Of a DNA stretch of 64,000 bases, positions 60,301-64,000 are shown one piece after another (position 1 is the first letter of the stretch; each line of letters starts with the position of its first letter). The notes beneath the pieces were generated by a model. That model made no database searches and was not told where the DNA came from. It saw nothing but the letters and a program-made list of their open reading frames with translations. Source of the DNA: Colletes latitarsis (lineage: Eukaryota > Arthropoda > Insecta > Hymenoptera > Colletidae); NCBI RefSeq assembly GCF_051014445.1, contig NC_135136.1, forward strand, positions 40,124,001-40,188,000. The letters are read 5' to 3'. Both the position numbers and the translations under genes were made by a program.

Positions 60301-62270
60301 CCTCGTCTCGAATCCTCTGCTACCCGCCATTAATAACGTTGCTGATTCAAGCACCGTCTTGTCGCGCGGAAGATAACCAAAAGAGGCAATCGTCTCGAAC
60401 GATCCCGCTTAACCCTCCAACGAGTGCCATTTTACGCAATTGCCATCGTTGCTATCTTCTATTTTGCCAAATCTATAAAGTTCTCTGTAAAATTGCATCG
60501 TGTAGATTCTGTACAAAGTTCGTGGGTCACGGTTCGAAGTTTGTAAAAATTTATAGGGCAGCCTTCGATTCTGTAGATTAACCAAGTTCGATCGACGTTC
60601 GAATTCTATATATCGTACGTTCAGATTAATCCTAAATTAGTTTTGAACGTGGAACACGGTCGAGGAAGTTCCTCGAAATTACGGATTTCGGAGTAAATCT
60701 TCTTCCCGAATCAGTTCGGTAGCTGGTAGATAGTTGAATCGTCTGATCTGTACTTCGAAATTTATATACCATGACTTCCTCGACAAATCGAGGATCATCG
60801 ACCACTCGACTGAGTAATTGCTTTCGATTATCCGTAAGACTTCTTAGAACGCTTAAATTTATCTTCAAAGCGTACGATCCTTGAGATTTATCAGCACCGA
60901 CTTTCATCGTCCTCTTCTTCCAGCTAAGAAGCCTTTGAATGCATATCGAAGTAACTTACTTCGCAAACTTAGATCAATTTTACTCTTTTGTGAAACTGTG
61001 GACGAATTAGCTACCTCGATGAAATCCGTAACGAAAGAGAACTCTTCGCAACAAATAATCGTTATTAATTGCAAACCTTGTAACAAACGAATATTTTTTC
61101 ATATTAAATTCTGAACAAACGTTGCGGATATTCCTAAACATGGAGAACAGGTGTGTTAACTCGTAAATTGCGTTGGTACGTACGAACATCTTCATTGTCT
61201 GGTAATTACGTTCATTACATTGTTCTCCCGTAACATGCAAGATTTTCTCTCGCGAATTTTTATTAAAGAGAAAAGCGGTCCAGTACGCTAATAATCTGAT
61301 ATTCCCCTGGCACGAGAATCGTGATTGGAGGGAAGATAACGAACCATATTTGTCTCCTCGGCCGCGTTGATGTTTATCGAGTACGCATTTGCTCGTTCTA
61401 TCGTTTCCCCCATCGTCAGTTCCTTGTTCTGGTCGGTGAACGGACCCTCGAGGACCCTCTCATTAAATCTCTGCTATTTAGAACCGTATTCCTCTCTCCG
61501 TCCATTCTTCGGCGACCCCCGAAAAAATTCATCCACGATTGTAGAGCTTCTGAACACAATTATACTTGTATTTGGACTCCTAGTTTCATTCTCAAAACAA
61601 CTGTAAATTAGAACGAAAATGTGTTAGCTTAATATTTAATAATATGACAAGGCTTTTCCCTTTTAGACCTTAAAACGAATCTCGAGAATCGTGATAAAAT
61701 AGAGCAGCTTAAAGTATTTCGATATTTTTGCCTAGACAAGAACGAACGATTCACGCGTGGTTGTTACAACCTGCGAACGTCGAGGTTGTCATGAAACGTG
61801 GAAACTATGGGATTGGAACCGATTCCGGGATCAGAGACGCCCGAACGCCCGCACCCCGTATAGTTTCGGAGTTGGAGGAGTCGTAAGTTAGCCGGATATC
61901 GTCCAAGATAACGAGAAATTCTTATTCCCATCCGCGTCGATTGCTATCGAGGCGAAATTTACCGAGCCCCGTTGTCTTCGTGACTAAGCCTAAGTTTGGT
62001 GTGAACGCACCCTCAGGATTGCTCTTATCGGCATCCACGCCGTGGCTCTGGTCGTTTTCCACCCCTTTGGCTTATCTCGGCGGTGCGAAACCCTCTTTAG
62101 CCGACGATTCCCCACCGTTCCACCGGCTGGAAACAATACCTCCTAAAAAGGTATCAAAGTTTTTAGCGACGACAAAAAACAGGCGAGAGGGGGAGAAACG
62201 TGGAATAGCTTAGAAGGGTACCAGGGAAACAGAAGCCTGGAGAACGCTTTATTTCGATGCTGCCGCCGCG
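60301..62270. other. Non-coding DNA
   Basis: No gene is supported. The minus frame 60632-60907 (91 codons) has a less biased composition than most but no motif. No repeats were noticed. Confidence 0.5.
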
Positions 62271-62625
62271 ACGTACCCTCTTTTCTTGCCGCTACCCAAC
62301 CACCCCCCATTTCTAGCCCCCTCGAACTCGTAAAACCCCGTTAGATGCACTCACACCGTTCACGCGGTGCGTGCCTGGTTAAATGTCACCCCCATCGGCA
62401 GTTCGAACAACTTTTCCCACCCCCTGTCCCTTTCTCTCTATCGTTTCAACCCCCTTCATACCCTTATTTCTGCCCGTTCTTTCATTTTCTCGCTCTTTAC
62501 TTACTTCGCCTCTCTACTAGTGTCACCCCTTCACCCTTTCGGGGTGCAGACCCTCTTATTTTCTTACTCTTTCGTTTCGAACCCCTTCTTTGCTCCTTTT
62601 CGAACGTGCTCGTCGCAATACGCTC
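62271..62625 (+). other. Polypyrimidine tract of about 350 bp
   Basis: The plus strand is strongly C/T-rich with repeated CCCC, CACCCC, TTTCTC and CCCTT blocks, for example around 62290-62320, 62410-62475 and 62515-62560. Such asymmetry can form triplex (H-DNA) or mark the 3' part of an intron on the plus strand. No consensus acceptor at its end is clear. Confidence 0.5.
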
Positions 62626-64000
62626 ACGGTAAAGTTTTACCAAAGATTTTTTTACTCTTTTGTTCACGTTATCGTGTCCACAAGATTACGCTCTTCCTGT
62701 TGATTAACAATAGATACGTGTAGTTTTGCTGTAATCTTTCTGGCTGCTGACAGGAGATTTCGTTATCGTTTCCCCATGTTTCAGCAAATCGAAATCACCT
62801 CGCTGAAATCCCAGTAAACGCTTAGAGGATACTTTGCCGGAGTCGAACGGGGCTTTGGTGTTGCAGCTGGAGTTTGCTTTGGCGAAAGCCATTGCTTAGT
62901 TCCCTTCAAATTGTAGCAGAGAAACCATTCCTTTTGCACGGTTGCAATCCTGCGGAGAAACGACTCCTTGTTATGCTTTGCGCGTAACGAGTTACATGTT
63001 TTTTGTTGGCTGAAGGCAATTCTTCCGAGTATCTGTGATCTGTCGTACAGATCTACAGATCTAAACTGTGCCTATGATTTCTCCCTTGCTGATAGGACTC
63101 TTATCGAATTCGAGGTTCATCGGAGAAATAATTTTATTCGAAGTTAATAAAAGGTTTCGCACGAATTGGTTGGTTGAGAATTTATATCGAAGCGACGAGT
63201 GTTATACTCCACTATACGTATCCCCTTTCGTTTTCAGCTGTCACGAAAATAAACAGTAGGAAAGTGGCGAAAACTTTGCGCTTTTATCCGCAAACAATCG
63301 GCGATAGTAATTGTGCTTGAAGCGGCCTCTCGTTTCGAGAACAAACAAGACGATTCGCCGGTTTTATGACAGTAAATTGTTTTACGTTCGCTTTCACCGA
63401 CGGCAATTTCCTTCCGATTGATCCCCCTCGAGTCGAGGAGTTTCGTTTACGACGGCGCGGCGCCATTAATAACTCGAATTCTCCATTTGAGCATCGTCGA
63501 CGCTGAATAATCGAAACCGCGAACTGATTGCGAAGACACTGAACTCCTTCGTTCCATTTCCCTTTCGTTCCGCGCGCAATTACGCGGACGTTCATTGTTT
63601 TTCCAGCACGGTTTCCTGTCGATATTATTTCCTAAACCGATAACCGATACGATCGTCGAATTTTACGGACCCGCGAGCACGGACGCGACCAGAAATTTAA
63701 CGAGGGAGTTGCAAATAAAAGCCAACACAAACAATACAAATTTCGATTTCTGCTTTATTGCGTTGAAAACGTAAGATACAGTAAAATGAAATGATTATTT
63801 TTGGAGGGTTAGATTGAAAAATGTGCGAGCATCGCGGGGTTGAACGTCTGAACTTTGCGAGAGATTTAATTTATAATCGATAAGAGTGCAGGAACGATGT
63901 TGTTTTAACGGACGAAAATAAATTAAACATCTTTCGTTTAAACTGGCGTGAAAAAATGGATATTAATAGCGCGAGAGGGGTCGTAAGGGAGCATTTTCCC
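62626..64000. other. Non-coding DNA to the window end
   Basis: No gene is supported. A 62-codon minus frame (62892-62704) opens with ATGGCTTTCGCC and a mildly protein-like composition, but I recognise nothing in it. A direct repeat CAGATCTACAGATCT is near 63048. The last kilobase is AT-rich with no structure seen. Confidence 0.4.

Noticed and set aside
62704..62892. 62-codon minus frame starting ATGGCTTTCGCC
   Set aside because: Composition is more protein-like than most and a donor-like AGGTGATT lies inside, but there is no recognised homology, no second exon and no promoter. Too weak to call.
1..64000. CRISPR array, operon, phage or bacterial defence system
   Set aside because: No regular spacer-repeat array, no ribosome-binding-site-led frames and no tight gene clusters. 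The sequence has the character of animal intergenic DNA.

Overview
The window looks like non-coding nuclear DNA of an insect, most likely a hymenopteran (bee, wasp or ant). This is inferred from three things: CpG-rich intergenic sequence (TCG/CGA/CGCG everywhere), many short decayed DNA-transposon ends of the TA-CAGGGTG type, and no bacterial gene organisation such as long co-directional frames, Shine-Dalgarno sites or operons. The order-level assignment is a pattern judgement, not a search result.

I found no protein-coding gene that I can defend. The longest open frames (about 150-236 codons) are in CpG-rich or pyrimidine-rich stretches where stop codons are rare. They show no domain, no conserved motif, no credible splice structure and often overlap each other on both strands. 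I found no convincing tRNA, rRNA or spliceosomal RNA gene. The window is best read as a gene desert, a very large intron, or both.

Layout. 1-4 kb: a 505-bp non-autonomous Tc1/mariner-like element (1818-2322) with both inverted ends and TA flanks, then a 60-bp minisatellite (3421-3999) that reads on the minus strand as a broken 20-residue protein repeat. 7.7-9.5 kb: a GC-rich island with a GGGATA microsatellite and several G-quadruplex motifs, possibly promoter-proximal. 9.5-17 kb: AT-richer DNA with a long hairpin, a 45-bp minisatellite (11778-11938) and a weak tandem array near 16.7-17.1 kb. 24.8 kb: a dense cluster of TAAT homeodomain-type sites. 27.6-28.0 kb: a 378-bp fold-back element with imperfect inverted arms of about 78 bp. 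30.9-31.4 kb: a degenerate tandem array of roughly 90-bp units. 35.8 kb: a TATA box beside a 10-bp E-box palindrome. 36.9 and 51.0 kb: two copies of a 115-bp dispersed repeat, one with exon-like splice borders. 45.5 and 54.2 kb: copies of a second dispersed repeat, arranged head-to-head in the first. 56.7 kb: a perfect 22-bp palindrome. 57.7-58.1 kb: a repeat-rich block followed by a tRNA-like segment. 58.5-60.3 kb: a second GC/CT-rich island. 62.3-62.6 kb: a strong polypyrimidine tract.

No set of genes works together here. What the window records is transposon decay, minisatellite growth and possibly cis-regulatory DNA. I did not find a new multi-gene system. The best leads are the decayed 20-residue repeat array, the fold-back element, the TAAT cluster and the 22-bp palindrome.
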